Assembly (NCBI GenBank): GCA_030430995.1
Contig: JAUIKA010000052.1
Location: 1 to 7,188 of the forward strand
DNA length: 7,188 bases
DNA from: Alphaproteobacteria bacterium
GTDB lineage: Bacteria > Pseudomonadota > Alphaproteobacteria > Rickettsiales > Rickettsiaceae
Reading direction: 5' to 3'
The position numbers and the translations under genes are program-made. How positions within the stretch are numbered: position 1 is the stretch's first letter; each line of letters opens with the position of its first letter. The notes beneath the pieces were generated by a model. That model worked only from the letters and a program-made list of their open reading frames with translations, was not told where the DNA came from and made no database searches. Shown in pieces: positions 7,043 to 7,188 of the stretch.

Positions 7043-7065
7043 ACTCAAACTCCGTTTATTAATCT

Positions 7066-7093
7066 ATTACAGCGTTATATCTCTATTTAGCAA
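7066..7093 (-). promoter_or_regulatory. Candidate promoter of the kdsB-rsmD-radA-gyrB-rluD operon
   Basis: On the minus strand, TTGCTA (7088-7093) and TGTAAT (7066-7071) are separated by 16 bases, matching four and five of six consensus positions. Initiation would fall near 7059, giving a leader of about 145 bases before kdsB that contains the 33-codon ORF. The rest of the gap between kdsB and the plus-strand gene at 7160 is AT-rich, with no RNA gene that I can recognise; an 8-base direct repeat, ATGCTAAC, occurs at 6920-6927 and 6945-6952. Confidence 0.4.
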
Positions 7094-7159
7094 CATTTAC
7101 TCTTTTAATCTATTCATTATTATGATTTAATGTAATTTAATGAATATGTAGCTATCTAT

Positions 7160-7188
7160 ATGGACGCAGTTTTTATATTAGCAGGGGG
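7160..7188 (+). CDS. 5' end of a plus-strand gene cut by the window edge
   Basis: An ATG at 7160 opens a frame reading MDAVFILAGG to the last base. It is divergent from kdsB, with 244 bases between the two starts, and has no Shine-Dalgarno sequence, like most genes here. The ten residues fit two quite different families: a sugar or molybdopterin nucleotidyltransferase, whose N-terminus often reads like AVILAGG, or a membrane protein such as a sodium/calcium exchanger, whose first helix can begin similarly. Nothing in the window separates these options. A chance frame at the edge is also possible. Confidence 0.4.

Noticed and set aside
6945..7130. Plus-strand 61-codon frame in the gap before the right-edge gene
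   Set aside because: It is a hydrophobic, low-complexity frame with no ribosome binding site, and it runs antisense to the kdsB leader.

Overview
The window looks like ordinary chromosomal DNA from an AT-rich, Gram-negative alphaproteobacterium, most likely a member of Rickettsiales or a relative with a reduced genome. This rests on the A/T-rich composition (judged by eye), Rickettsiales-like features of KdsB (a QxDMPF core and a SLEQLRAIENGMTI-type C-terminal half), an alphaproteobacterial GyrB C-terminus, and a left-edge protein end that resembles an outer-membrane autotransporter barrel. Genus cannot be set from the sequence alone. A CMP-Kdo synthetase implies a Kdo-containing LPS. Most genes lack a recognisable Shine-Dalgarno sequence.

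Layout from left to right: (1) 1-213, the 3' end of a plus-strand gene, probably the last strands of an outer-membrane beta-barrel. (2) 212-235, a hairpin plus T-tract oriented to stop minus-strand transcripts. (3) 386-974, two small minus-strand genes of unknown function (73 and 79-89 residues), each with its own sigma70-like promoter and weakly similar to each other. (4) 1064-6915, a tight minus-strand operon in the order of transcription kdsB, rsmD, radA, gyrB, rluD. (5) 6916-7159, a divergent intergenic region with a likely operon promoter and a possible 33-codon leader ORF. (6) 7160-7188, the first ten codons of a plus-strand gene cut by the window edge.

The operon combines envelope and information-processing functions: LPS precursor activation (KdsB), 16S rRNA methylation (RsmD), recombination-associated branch migration (RadA), DNA supercoiling (GyrB) and 23S rRNA pseudouridylation (RluD). 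Three of its four junctions overlap by 8 to 14 bases. The fourth, radA to gyrB, is a 49-base gap holding a possible internal promoter for gyrB. All five proteins look intact. I see no tRNA, rRNA, CRISPR array, insertion sequence or clear prophage module. The least explained parts are the pair of small genes, and the short ORF in the kdsB leader, which has the only good Shine-Dalgarno sequence I found.
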